Assembly (NCBI GenBank): GCA_963661325.1
Contig: CAVLBP010000004.1
Location: 1 to 43,007 of the forward strand
Origin: Pararoseburia sp963661325
Lineage (GTDB): Bacteria; Bacillota; Clostridia; Lachnospirales; Lachnospiraceae
Length of the DNA: 43,007 bases
Reading direction: 5' to 3'
Below, one piece after another: positions 7,557 through 15,886 of this stretch. The notes below the pieces were generated by a model. That model did no database searches, was not told the DNA's origin, and was given only the letters and a program-made list of their open reading frames with translations. The first letter of the stretch is position 1, and every line of letters starts with the position of its first letter. The position numbers were made by a program, and so were the translations under genes.

Positions 7557-8369
7557 TCCTTCTTCTACAATGAAAAGACTAAGAAATTTGTCTGCTGGCT
7601 CAAGATCATGAACAAGGACAATACACAGTCGGAGACCGTTCTGACGGCAGACCATATCTTAGGACCTTATACCAAGGTACGCGAGGGCTTAAGACCGCTT
7701 GGCATGAATGCCGGAGACTTTGATCTGGCGGTAGCGGAGGATGGAAAGGCATATTATTTCTTTGAACGTGTGCACAGTGAGACCATCATCGCAGACCTGA
7801 GCGAGGACTATACGGATGTGACTGGTTATTATTCCACCCATTTCCCACATGCCTGTCCACCTTATGTCAGAGAGGCAACGGCGCATTTTACCAGAAATTT
7901 TAAGCATTATCTCATTACCAGCGGTACGACCGGCTACAATCCCAATCCGTCGGAAGTGGCGATCGCGGATACCTGGCATGGACCATACAGGGTACAGGGT
8001 GATCCACATGTAGGGGATGCCAGCCATACGTCTTTCCATAGTCAGATTTCTTCGGTCTTTAAAGTGGAGGGAAAGAAGGATCTTTACATTGCGGTAGCCG
8101 ATCGTTGGAGACCGGATCAGATGGATAAAAACTATGCGGATTATAAAGAGGCTTTTGAGGCAATCTACAATCCGAACTTTGTGCCGACCAATCCGCAGGC
8201 AGTCATGGAGTACTTTAAGAGTGGCGGGGACAAGAATGTCAATACAAGAATCGCAGACTATGTATGGCTGCCACTGCGTTTTGAAGGAGATCAGATCTTT
8301 ATCGATTGGAAGGATGAGTGGTCCATCGATGAATATGAAGATGCACCGAAAAAGCGGATGGGCAGATAA
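7557..8369 (+). pseudogene. GH43-family glycosidase, 5'-truncated remnant
   Basis: The frame is open from an ATG at 7608 (253 codons), but homologous-looking sequence continues upstream of it: FFYNEKTKKFVCWLKIMN is encoded from about 7560, matching the 'YNEKT-KYVMW' blade typical of GH43. The ATG has no Shine-Dalgarno. Present parts include GPYTKVREGLRPLG, DFDLAVAEDGKAYYFFERV, and PYVREATAHFTRNFKHYLITSG, whose Glu fits the GH43 general acid. The first blade, with the catalytic base Asp, is missing: the sequence runs straight into the TetR gene's start region. I therefore read it as a fragment left by recombination, probably inactive. A short divergent protein with an internal start is the alternative. 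Confidence 0.65.
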
Positions 8370-8374
8370 AAAAA

Positions 8375-8409
8375 GATCCCTAGGTTTGAGATAGTCAAAC
8401 TTAGGGATC
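8375..8409. terminator. Bidirectional intrinsic terminator
   Basis: GATCCCTAGGTTTGA (8375-8389) pairs with TCAAACTTAGGGATC (8395-8409) around a 5-nt loop. CTTTTT follows on the plus strand and an A-run precedes it (T-run for the minus strand), so it can end both the GH43 remnant and the ABC-F transcript. Confidence 0.9.
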
Positions 8410-8429
8410 CTTTTTGTGGAAAAATAAGA

Positions 8430-10070
8430 TTAGTTGTCGCTGGCATCGTCGTCAGACATGGCATAGACCTGACGCTTACGTGCCATTTCATCACTTTCCA
8501 GGTATTCGTCGTAGGTTGTGATCTTGTCGATGATCTGTCCGTTTGGCATGATCTCGATGATACGGTTTGCGGTTGTCTCCACAAACTGATGATCGCGGGA
8601 AGAAAAGATAACAACACCCGGGAACTTGATGAGTCCGTTATTTAAAGCAGTGATGGACTCCATATCCAAGTGGTCGGTCGGCTCGTCGAGCATGAGAACG
8701 TTGGATGCCTCGATCATCATGCGGGAGAGGAGAACACGCACCTTTTCACCACCGGAGAGAACGCGCATCTTCTTGACACCATCTTCACCTGCAAAAAGCA
8801 TTCTGCCAAGGAAACCGCGGACATAAGTCGCATCCTTGATCTCGGAGAACTGTGTCAGCCAGTCTACGATGACATCATCGGTATCAAAGATCTCGGTATT
8901 ATCCTTCGGGAAGTAGGACTGGGAAGTGGTCACGCCCCACTTGTAAGAACCCTCATCCGGTTCCATCTCGCCTGCAAGGATCTTGAAAAGAATGGTCTTG
9001 GCATGTTCGTTGGCACCAACGAGGGCAACTTTATCTTCGCGTCCCAGATTGAAGGAAATGTGATCCAGAACCAGTTCGCCGTCGATGGTCTTGGTCAGGT
9101 TTTCAACGCTGAGGACTTCGTTGCCGATCTCACGCTGTGGGCGGAAATCAATGTAAGGATACTTACGGCTGGAAGGCTTGATCTCATCCAGTTCGATCTT
9201 TTCCAAAGCACGCTTTCTGGAAGTTGCCTGCTTGGATTTGGAAGCATTTGCGGAGAAGCGGGAGATAAAGTCCTGCAATTCCTTGATCTTTTCTTCCTTT
9301 TTCTTGTTGGCCTCCTTCATCTGCTTCATAAGAAGCTGACTGGACTCATACCAGAAGTCATAGTTTCCGGCATAGAGTTGGATCTTGCCATAGTCGATAT
9401 CGGCGGTATTGGTACATACCTTATTTAAGAAATAACGGTCGTGGGATACCACGATAACGGTATTGTCAAAGTTGATCAAAAATTCTTCCAGCCAGGCGAT
9501 GGCATCCAGATCCAGGTGGTTGGTCGGCTCATCCAAAAGCAGGATGTCAGGATTTCCGAAAAGTGCCTTTGCAAGGAGAACCTTGACCTTTTGCGCACCG
9601 GTCAGATCTGCCATGACAGAGTAGTGAAGTTCCGGCTCAATACCCAGACCATTTAATAAGGTAGCAGCATCGCTTTCGGCATTCCAGCCGTCCATGTCTG
9701 CAAACTCTGCTTCGAGTTCGCTGGCGCGGATACCGTCTTCATCCGTGAAATCTTCCTTCATATAAATAGCATCTTTTTCTTTCATGATGTCATAAAGACG
9801 CTGGTTACCCATGATGACCGTATCTAAGACCGTAAACTCATCATATTTAAAGTGATCCTGCTCCAGAAAAGAAAGACGCTGACCCGGCGTGATGATGACA
9901 TCGCCGCTGGTCGGCTCCAACTGTCCGGATAAGATCTTTAAGAATGTTGACTTGCCGGCACCGTTGGCACCGATCAGTCCATAACAGTTACCTTCCGTAA
10001 ATTTGATATTTACATCTTCAAAGAGTGCCTTTTTCCCTAGACGCAGGGTGATATTACTTGCCTGTATCAT
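8430..10070 (-). CDS. ABC-F family ATPase (YkpA/YbiT-like)
   Basis: 546 residues with two ABC domains and no membrane segment. The first domain has Walker A GANGAGKST (34-42), LTGAQKVKVLLAKAL as signature, and LLLDEPTNHLDLDAIAWLEEFL. A charged linker (about 240-300) follows. The second domain has the reduced Walker A GANEHAKT, LSGGEKVRVLLSR and VLMLDEPTDHLDMESI. ABC-F proteins act on ribosomes, relieving stalling or regulating translation; this subgroup is widespread and not by itself evidence of antibiotic resistance. The start ATG at 10070 has AGGTG upstream. Confidence 0.92.
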   Translation of the reverse strand: MIQASNITLRLGKKALFEDVNIKFTEGNCYGLIGANGAGKSTFLKILSGQLEPTSGDVIITPGQRLSFLEQDHFKYDEFTVLDTVIMGNQRLYDIMKEKDAIYMKEDFTDEDGIRASELEAEFADMDGWNAESDAATLLNGLGIEPELHYSVMADLTGAQKVKVLLAKALFGNPDILLLDEPTNHLDLDAIAWLEEFLINFDNTVIVVSHDRYFLNKVCTNTADIDYGKIQLYAGNYDFWYESSQLLMKQMKEANKKKEEKIKELQDFISRFSANASKSKQATSRKRALEKIELDEIKPSSRKYPYIDFRPQREIGNEVLSVENLTKTIDGELVLDHISFNLGREDKVALVGANEHAKTILFKILAGEMEPDEGSYKWGVTTSQSYFPKDNTEIFDTDDVIVDWLTQFSEIKDATYVRGFLGRMLFAGEDGVKKMRVLSGGEKVRVLLSRMMIEASNVLMLDEPTDHLDMESITALNNGLIKFPGVVIFSSRDHQFVETTANRIIEIMPNGQIIDKITTYDEYLESDEMARKRQVYAMSDDDASDN

Positions 10071-10369
10071 TTTTTACACCTCATAAATTTGCTAAATTTA
10101 AACACCGTCTACTATTGTATCGTACTTTCCTTATTTTGCAAGGATTTTCGGGATTTATTTGCGCCCGGGACAGGGAAATGTCTACTATGATTTTCTAACA
10201 ATAGGCATAAAACAAATGTACTTGATTTTAAACAGTGGGAAGTATTGATTTTTTTTTGTCAAAATCATATATTATTGAATTAGAGACATTACGCATTTAC
10301 TGCGCCCTTTTTGTGCCCGGCAAATGCTTATGTACATATTAAGAAAAGAGTCTTTTAGGAGGAAACGAC
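10071..10369. other. Intergenic region between ABC-F and nifJ, with a leader hairpin
   Basis: 299 bp without a gene, holding the divergent promoters. An imperfect hairpin lies at 10293-10327: GCATTT pairs with AAATGC, followed inward by CTG/CGG-type pairs with two mismatches. It would lie in the nifJ leader. A TTGTCA at about 10257 could be a -35, but no convincing -10 follows at normal spacing. I see no clear Rex-type operator. The nifJ ribosome site is TTAGGAGGAAACGAC. Confidence 0.4.
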
Positions 10370-13300
10370 ATGGGAAGATCAAAACAATCTATGGATGGTA
10401 ATACCGCCGCAGCTCATGTAGCATACGCCTACACAGAAGTAGCAGGTATCTATCCGATCACCCCTTCTAGTCCAATGGCTGATATGGTAGACCAGTGGTC
10501 TGCAGCAGGACAGAAGAACATTTTTGGAAGCACTGTTAAAGTAGTAGAGATGGAATCAGAAGCAGGTGCAGCAGGTACTGTACATGGTTCACTTGCAGCT
10601 GGTGCACTTACCACTACATTTACCGCTTCTCAGGGACTTTTACTTATGATCCCTAACATGTACAAGATCGCTGGTGAGCAGTTGCCATGTGTATTTGATG
10701 TATCTGCTCGTACAGTATCATCACACGCACTGAACATCTTCGGTGACCACAGTGATGTTTACGCTTGTCGTCAGACAGGTTTTGCAATGTTATGTGAGAC
10801 AAACCCACAGGAAGTTATGGACTTAAGCCCGGTTGCTCATTTGGCAGCATTAGAAGGCAAGGTTCCATTCCTTAACTTCTTCGATGGTTTCCGTACATCT
10901 CATGAGATCCAGAAGATCGAGAAATGGGATTATGAAGATCTGAAAGAAATGTGTCCAATGGATGCAGTAGAAGAGTTCAGAGCACATGCTTTGAATCCTA
11001 ACCACCCGGCAGCTCGTGGTTCTCATGAAAACGGAGATGTATTCTTCCAGCATAGAGAAGCATGTAACACAGCATACGATGAGTTACCTGCAGTTGTAGA
11101 GAAGTACATGAACAAGGTAAACGAAAAACTTGGTACAAACTACGGCTTATTCAACTACTATGGTGCTCCGGATGCAGAGCGTGTTATCGTAGCAATGGGA
11201 TCTATCAATGACGTTGCTGAAGAAGTTATCGATTACTTGACAGCAGCAGGCGAGAAGGTTGGTCTTGTTAAGGTTCGTCTGTATCGTCCATGGTCATCAG
11301 AAGCATTACTTAAGGTTATCCCTAAGACTGCAAAGAAGATCGCTGTACTTGACAGAACAAAAGAGCCGGGATCTCTTGGCGAGCCATTATACCTTGATGT
11401 TGCTACCACACTTCGTGAAGCAGGTATGAATGACGTTGTATTAGTTGGTGGACGTTATGGTCTTGGATCAAAGGATACTCCTCCATCATCTGTATTTGCA
11501 GTATATAAGGAATTAGAGAAGGATGCTCCTAAGCATCGTTTCACAATCGGTATCGAAGATGATGTTACACATCTTTCACTGCCAGAGGTTAAGCCAGCTC
11601 CTATCACTTCTGCTCCTGGTACAAAGGAATGCAAGTTCTGGGGTCTTGGTGGAGATGGTACTGTAGGTGCTAACAAGAACTCTACTAAGATCATCGGTGA
11701 CCACACAGACAAATACATCCAGGCATACTTCCAGTATGATTCAAAGAAGACTGGTGGTGTTACAATTTCTCACTTGAGATTCGGTGATAACCCAATCAGA
11801 AGCCCATACTACATCAACCAGGCAGACTTCGTAGCATGCCACAACCCTGCATATGTTATCCAGGGCATGAAGATGGTTCAGGATGTTAAGCCGGGCGGAG
11901 TATTCATGATCAACTGCCAGTGGTCTGATGAAGAATTAGGACATCATCTGAACGCTGAAGCAAAGAAGTATATCGCTGATAACAACATTCAGCTTTACAC
12001 GATCAACGCTATCGACAAGGCTATCGAAATCGGAATGGGTAAGAGAACAAACACAATCTTACAGTCAGCATTCTTCAAGTTAGCTGATGTTATGCCGATC
12101 GATGAGGCTGTTGAATTTATGAAGCAGGCTGCTAAGAAGTCTTACAGCAAGAAGGGTGACGCAGTCGTAGAAATGAACTACAAGGCAATCGACGCCGGTG
12201 TAGACGCTGTACATAAGGTAGAAGTTCCTGCATCTTGGGCTAGCCCAGAAGCAGATGCTCCTAAGGCAGAGCGTACAGGTCGTCCGGAAGTTGTTAAGCT
12301 TGTCAATGACTTACTTGATCCGATCGCAAAGATGGATGGTGACAGCCTTCCAGTATCTGCATTTACAGATTGCATTGATGGTCAGTTCGTAACAGGTGCT
12401 TCTGCATACGAGAAGCGTGGTACAGCCGTTATGGTTCCAGAGTGGGATGCAGAAAAGTGTATTCAGTGTAACAACTGTGCATTTGTATGTTCACATGCAA
12501 CCATCCGTCCATTCTTACTGAGTGACGACGAAGTTAAGGCTGCACCTTCAAACATCAAACTTGCTGATATGAAGCCTAAGGGTGGAGATTACAAGTACAC
12601 CATGAGCGTATCTCCTCTTGACTGTATGGGATGTGGCGAATGTGTTACTGTATGTCCTACAGCAGCAATCGCTATGGTTCCACAGGAATCACAGGCAGAT
12701 GAGCAGCCAGTATTTGATTACTTAGTAGCAAATGTTGGTAAGAAGGATGTTGGATTATCAGACATCACTCCTAAGGGATCACAGTTCAACCAGCCACTCC
12801 TTGAGTTCTCTGGTTCTTGTGCAGGATGTGCTGAGACATCTTATGCTAGATTGATCACACAGCTCTATGGTGAGCAGATGTTCATCTCTAACGCAACAGG
12901 ATGTTCTTCTATCTGGGGTAACCCGGCAGCAACATCACCATACACAGTAAATAAGGACTCTAAGAAGGGACCAGCATGGTCTAACTCATTGTTCGAAGAC
13001 AACGCTGAGCATGGTCTTGGTATGTACGTTGGACAGAAATATATCCGTGACATGGCTATCGAGTCTGCAAAGGCTTGCGCAGAAAGCGACAAGGCATCCG
13101 CAGAACTTAAGGCTGCATTTGCTAACTTCATGGATACTGTTAATGATACAAAGGCAAATACTCCTGCAACAGATGCTCTTGTAGCTGAACTTGAAAAAGC
13201 AGCAGCTGCTGGATGTCCGGATGCTAAGGGAGCACTTGCTAAGAAAGATTACCTCGCTAAGAAGTCCGTATGGATCTTCGGTGGTGACGGTTGGGCATAC

Positions 13301-13918
13301 GATATCGGATTCGGTGGATTGGATCACGTTCTTGCTTCTGGTGAGAATGTCAACGTTATGGTATTCGATACAGAGATGTACTCTAACACAGGTGGACAGG
13401 CTTCTAAGGCTTCTAACATCGGTGAAGTATGTCAGTTCGCTGCAGCTGGTAAGGAGATCGGCAAGAAGTCTCTTGCAGAGATCGCTATGAGCTACGGTTA
13501 TGTATATGTTGCACAGATCGCACTTGGTGCTAACCCTGCACAGGCTGTTAAGGCTATCGCAGAGGCTGAGGCATACAACGGACCTTCACTCATCATTGGA
13601 TATGCTCCATGTGAGTTGCACGGTATCGCTAAGGGTGGTATGAACCACTGCCAGGATGAAATGAAGAAGGCAGTAGCCGCTGGTTACTGGAACCTGTTCT
13701 CATTCGATCCTACAAAGAAGGCAGAAGGAAAGAATCCTTTCACTTTGACATCAAAGGCTGGAGACGGTTCTTACCAAGACTTCTTGAACAACGAGGCTCG
13801 TTATACTCGTCTGATCAAGCCGTTCCCAGAGCGTGCTGAAAGACTCTTTGCTAAGTCTGAAGAGGCTGCTAAGGAACGTTACGATCACTTACAGAAGTTA
13901 GTTGATCTTTACAGCTAA
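10370..13918 (+). CDS. nifJ: Pyruvate:ferredoxin (flavodoxin) oxidoreductase
   Basis: 1182 residues, the usual size of the single-chain homodimeric enzyme, which oxidises pyruvate with CoA to acetyl-CoA, CO2 and reduced ferredoxin in anaerobic central metabolism. The N-terminal domain begins MDGNTAAAHVAYAYTEVAGIYPITPSSPMADMVDQW. A ferredoxin-like domain carries two [4Fe-4S] motifs, CIQCNNCAFVC (from Cys697) and CMGCGECVTVC (from Cys752). The C-terminal thiamine-diphosphate domain has GSCAGCAETSYARL, GDGWAYDIGFGGLDHVLASG and the late Cys region CELHGIAKGGMNHC. Codons are strongly biased towards a restricted set, unlike the neighbours, as expected for a highly expressed gene. It is monocistronic, with a good terminator. 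Confidence 0.97.
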   Translation: MGRSKQSMDGNTAAAHVAYAYTEVAGIYPITPSSPMADMVDQWSAAGQKNIFGSTVKVVEMESEAGAAGTVHGSLAAGALTTTFTASQGLLLMIPNMYKIAGEQLPCVFDVSARTVSSHALNIFGDHSDVYACRQTGFAMLCETNPQEVMDLSPVAHLAALEGKVPFLNFFDGFRTSHEIQKIEKWDYEDLKEMCPMDAVEEFRAHALNPNHPAARGSHENGDVFFQHREACNTAYDELPAVVEKYMNKVNEKLGTNYGLFNYYGAPDAERVIVAMGSINDVAEEVIDYLTAAGEKVGLVKVRLYRPWSSEALLKVIPKTAKKIAVLDRTKEPGSLGEPLYLDVATTLREAGMNDVVLVGGRYGLGSKDTPPSSVFAVYKELEKDAPKHRFTIGIEDDVTHLSLPEVKPAPITSAPGTKECKFWGLGGDGTVGANKNSTKIIGDHTDKYIQAYFQYDSKKTGGVTISHLRFGDNPIRSPYYINQADFVACHNPAYVIQGMKMVQDVKPGGVFMINCQWSDEELGHHLNAEAKKYIADNNIQLYTINAIDKAIEIGMGKRTNTILQSAFFKLADVMPIDEAVEFMKQAAKKSYSKKGDAVVEMNYKAIDAGVDAVHKVEVPASWASPEADAPKAERTGRPEVVKLVNDLLDPIAKMDGDSLPVSAFTDCIDGQFVTGASAYEKRGTAVMVPEWDAEKCIQCNNCAFVCSHATIRPFLLSDDEVKAAPSNIKLADMKPKGGDYKYTMSVSPLDCMGCGECVTVCPTAAIAMVPQESQADEQPVFDYLVANVGKKDVGLSDITPKGSQFNQPLLEFSGSCAGCAETSYARLITQLYGEQMFISNATGCSSIWGNPAATSPYTVNKDSKKGPAWSNSLFEDNAEHGLGMYVGQKYIRDMAIESAKACAESDKASAELKAAFANFMDTVNDTKANTPATDALVAELEKAAAAGCPDAKGALAKKDYLAKKSVWIFGGDGWAYDIGFGGLDHVLASGENVNVMVFDTEMYSNTGGQASKASNIGEVCQFAAAGKEIGKKSLAEIAMSYGYVYVAQIALGANPAQAVKAIAEAEAYNGPSLIIGYAPCELHGIAKGGMNHCQDEMKKAVAAGYWNLFSFDPTKKAEGKNPFTLTSKAGDGSYQDFLNNEARYTRLIKPFPERAERLFAKSEEAAKERYDHLQKLVDLYS

Positions 13919-13946
13919 AAGATAGAGGTGCTGATGCACTTCTGAT

Positions 13947-13985
13947 AAATCCCGTCGGGGCAATGCTCTGGCGGGATTTTTTTCT
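13947..13985 (+). terminator. Intrinsic terminator of nifJ
   Basis: AAATCCCG (13947-13954) pairs with CGGGATTT (13972-13979), with a 17-nt loop that may pair further, followed by a T-run. Confidence 0.85.
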
Positions 13986-14020
13986 TTCACAAAAATAAAT
14001 AAAAAAATTTGTGAGAAGTG

Positions 14021-14089
14021 TTGACAAAGCAAAAGGGCAGTGATACATTAGGTTTAAAGATGTTAGCACTCTAAGTTAATGAGTGCTAA
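14021..14089 (+). promoter_or_regulatory. Heat-shock operon promoter with CIRCE operator
   Basis: TTGACA (14021-14026), 17 bp, TACATT (14044-14049). Directly downstream is a perfect CIRCE element: TTAGCACTC (14063-14071), nine bases, GAGTGCTAA (14081-14089). CIRCE is the binding site of HrcA, encoded by the first gene of the operon, so the operon is autoregulated and should be derepressed on heat or protein-folding stress. Confidence 0.97.
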
Positions 14090-14113
14090 CAATCTTAGAA
14101 ACAAGGAAATCAG

Positions 14114-15154
14114 ATGAGGTATCCGATGGACGAATTAGGTGAGAGAAAAGAGAAAATTTTAAACGCCATCATACAGAACTATCTGGAAACCGGAGAGCCG
14201 GTTGGTTCCCGTACCATTTCCAAGATGTCAGATCTGAATCTGAGTTCTGCTACGATTCGTAATGAGATGTCGGATCTTGAGGAACTGGGCTACATCGTAC
14301 AGCCGCATACTTCCTCAGGACGTATTCCTTCCGATAAGGGTTATCGCTTCTATGTAGATCACCTGATGGAAGTCAAGGATCGAGAAGTGACCGAGATGAA
14401 GGAGCTGATGATCGAAAAGACGGAGAAGATGGAACAACTCCTAAAGCAGGTCGTCAAGGTGCTTGCCAACAATACGCAGTACGCCACGATGATATCTGCA
14501 CCGAGTGTAAAACGCAATCGTCTCAAGTTCGTACAGTTGTCTGCCGTGGACGAACACCAGATCTTATCGGTGGTCGTTATGGAAGGCAACATCGTAAAGA
14601 ACAAGATCATTCCGGTTGAGGAACCTCTGAGCAATGAGAATATGTTGAAACTCAACATGCTCTTGAACACCAACTTAAACGGGCTTACCGTTGATGAGAT
14701 CAACTTGGGACTCATCACCAAGATGAAAGAGCAGGCGGGTATTCATGAAGAGATCATTGCACAAGTCTTAAATACCGTGGCTGAGACGATTCACGAAGAT
14801 GACGATCTGGAGATCTACACGAGTGGAGCAACGAATATTTTCAAATATCCGGAACTTTCCGATTCCCAGAGAGCGAGTGAGTTGATCAGTGCTTTTGAAG
14901 AAAAGCAGGCGCTGGCGGATCTGATCTCTGAGACACAGGGAGATGAAGAAACCGGCATTCAGGTATATATAGGAAATGAGTCACCGATCCAGACAATGAA
15001 AGATTGCAGCGTCGTGACAGCCACCTATGAATTAGGTGAAGGCGTGAAGGGAACGATAGGAATTATCGGACCAAAACGTATGGATTACGAAAATGTCATG
15101 GATAACCTGAAAAATCTTAAGACGCAGCTCGACAAGATCTTGAAAAGGGAATGA
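14114..15154 (+). CDS. hrcA: Heat-inducible transcription repressor HrcA
   Basis: 346 residues. The N-terminal winged helix (ERKEKILNAIIQNYLETGEPVGSRTISK...SSATIRNEMSDLEELGYIVQPHTSSGRIPSDKGYRFYVD) is diagnostic. A GAF-like and insertion domain follow. It binds CIRCE and represses the operon when chaperones are free. An ATG at 14114 has AAGGAA upstream; a second ATG at 14126 (with GAGGT) begins nearer to where homologues start, so the true N-terminus could be four codons shorter. First gene of hrcA-grpE-dnaK-dnaJ. Confidence 0.97.
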   Translation: MRYPMDELGERKEKILNAIIQNYLETGEPVGSRTISKMSDLNLSSATIRNEMSDLEELGYIVQPHTSSGRIPSDKGYRFYVDHLMEVKDREVTEMKELMIEKTEKMEQLLKQVVKVLANNTQYATMISAPSVKRNRLKFVQLSAVDEHQILSVVVMEGNIVKNKIIPVEEPLSNENMLKLNMLLNTNLNGLTVDEINLGLITKMKEQAGIHEEIIAQVLNTVAETIHEDDDLEIYTSGATNIFKYPELSDSQRASELISAFEEKQALADLISETQGDEETGIQVYIGNESPIQTMKDCSVVTATYELGEGVKGTIGIIGPKRMDYENVMDNLKNLKTQLDKILKRE

Positions 15155-15174
15155 CATAGGAAGGAGATGTAAAA

Positions 15175-15816
15175 GTGGCAGAGGAAAAGAAGCATGAAGA
15201 TAGGGAAGAAATCAAAGTAGACGAGACCGTCGAGACAGAGACTTCCGAAGAAAAAGATACAGAAAGTACAGAGGCAGAAGAAGCCGCTGATACCAAAGAG
15301 GAGGCGGAGAAAAAAGAAGAAACCGCAGAAGAAGCCGAGGAAGAAAAAGGAAATGGAGGCTTTTTCAAAAAGAAAGAAAAGAAAGACAAAAAGGATGCAC
15401 AGATCGAAGAACTGACCGACAAGGTCAGACGCCAGATGGCTGAGTTCGAGAACTTCCGCAAACGTTCTGAGAAAGAAAAATCACAGATGTATGAAGTGGG
15501 AGCAAAGAGCATCTTGGAAAAGATCCTTCCGGTCGTTGACAACTTCGAGAGAGGTCTTAAGGGCATGGAAGAGAGTGAGGATTCATTTGCACAAGGTATG
15601 CAGATGATCTACAAACAACTGATGACTTCCTTGGAGGAAGCAGGCGTGAGCCCGATCGAGGCGCTGGGCAATGAATTTGATCCGAATTTCCATAATGCAG
15701 TGATGCATGTGGAGGACCAAGAAGCCGGCGAGAGCGAGATCGTAGAAGAGTTCCAAAAGGGCTATATGTATCACGATACAGTGCTTTGTCATAGCATGGT
15801 CAAGGTTGCAAACTAG
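15175..15816 (+). CDS. grpE: Nucleotide exchange factor GrpE
   Basis: 213 residues. GTG start with AAGGAGATG upstream. The first ~75 residues are extremely rich in Glu, Lys and Thr (disordered or long helix). The conserved GrpE region then begins (QMAEFENFRKRSEKEKSQMYEVGAKSILEKILPVVDNFERGL) and ends with the beta-wing domain (FDPNFHNAVMHVED...VEEFQKGYMYHDTVLCHSMVKVAN). It releases ADP from DnaK. The acidic N-terminus is longer than in many homologues but is a common variation. Located 20 nt after hrcA. Confidence 0.97.
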   Translation: MAEEKKHEDREEIKVDETVETETSEEKDTESTEAEEAADTKEEAEKKEETAEEAEEEKGNGGFFKKKEKKDKKDAQIEELTDKVRRQMAEFENFRKRSEKEKSQMYEVGAKSILEKILPVVDNFERGLKGMEESEDSFAQGMQMIYKQLMTSLEEAGVSPIEALGNEFDPNFHNAVMHVEDQEAGESEIVEEFQKGYMYHDTVLCHSMVKVAN

Positions 15817-15886
15817 TCAAATTGGTAGCAATGCTAATTTAAAATATAGACAATAACAATGTGATGATAAATAGGAGGAAAAAATC

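Noticed and set aside
9028..9056. Degenerate second Walker A (GANEHAKT) in the ABC-F protein as a sign of inactivation
   Set aside because: From memory of the family, NExAKT-type loops occur in YkpA-like ABC-F proteins generally, and the other second-domain motifs are intact.
8670..9428. 252-codon open frame antisense to the ABC-F gene
   Set aside because: The ABC-F frame has full family motifs over the same DNA; the antisense product matches nothing I know.
10240..10265. TTGAT...GTCAA before nifJ as a Rex operator
   Set aside because: Only partly symmetric, with a T-run in the centre; it does not fit the TTGTTAA/TTAACAA pattern well enough.
15826..15836. Palindrome TAGCA-A-TGCTA before dnaK as a second CIRCE
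   Set aside because: It resembles CIRCE half-sites but lacks the CTC/GAG ends and the nine-base spacer.
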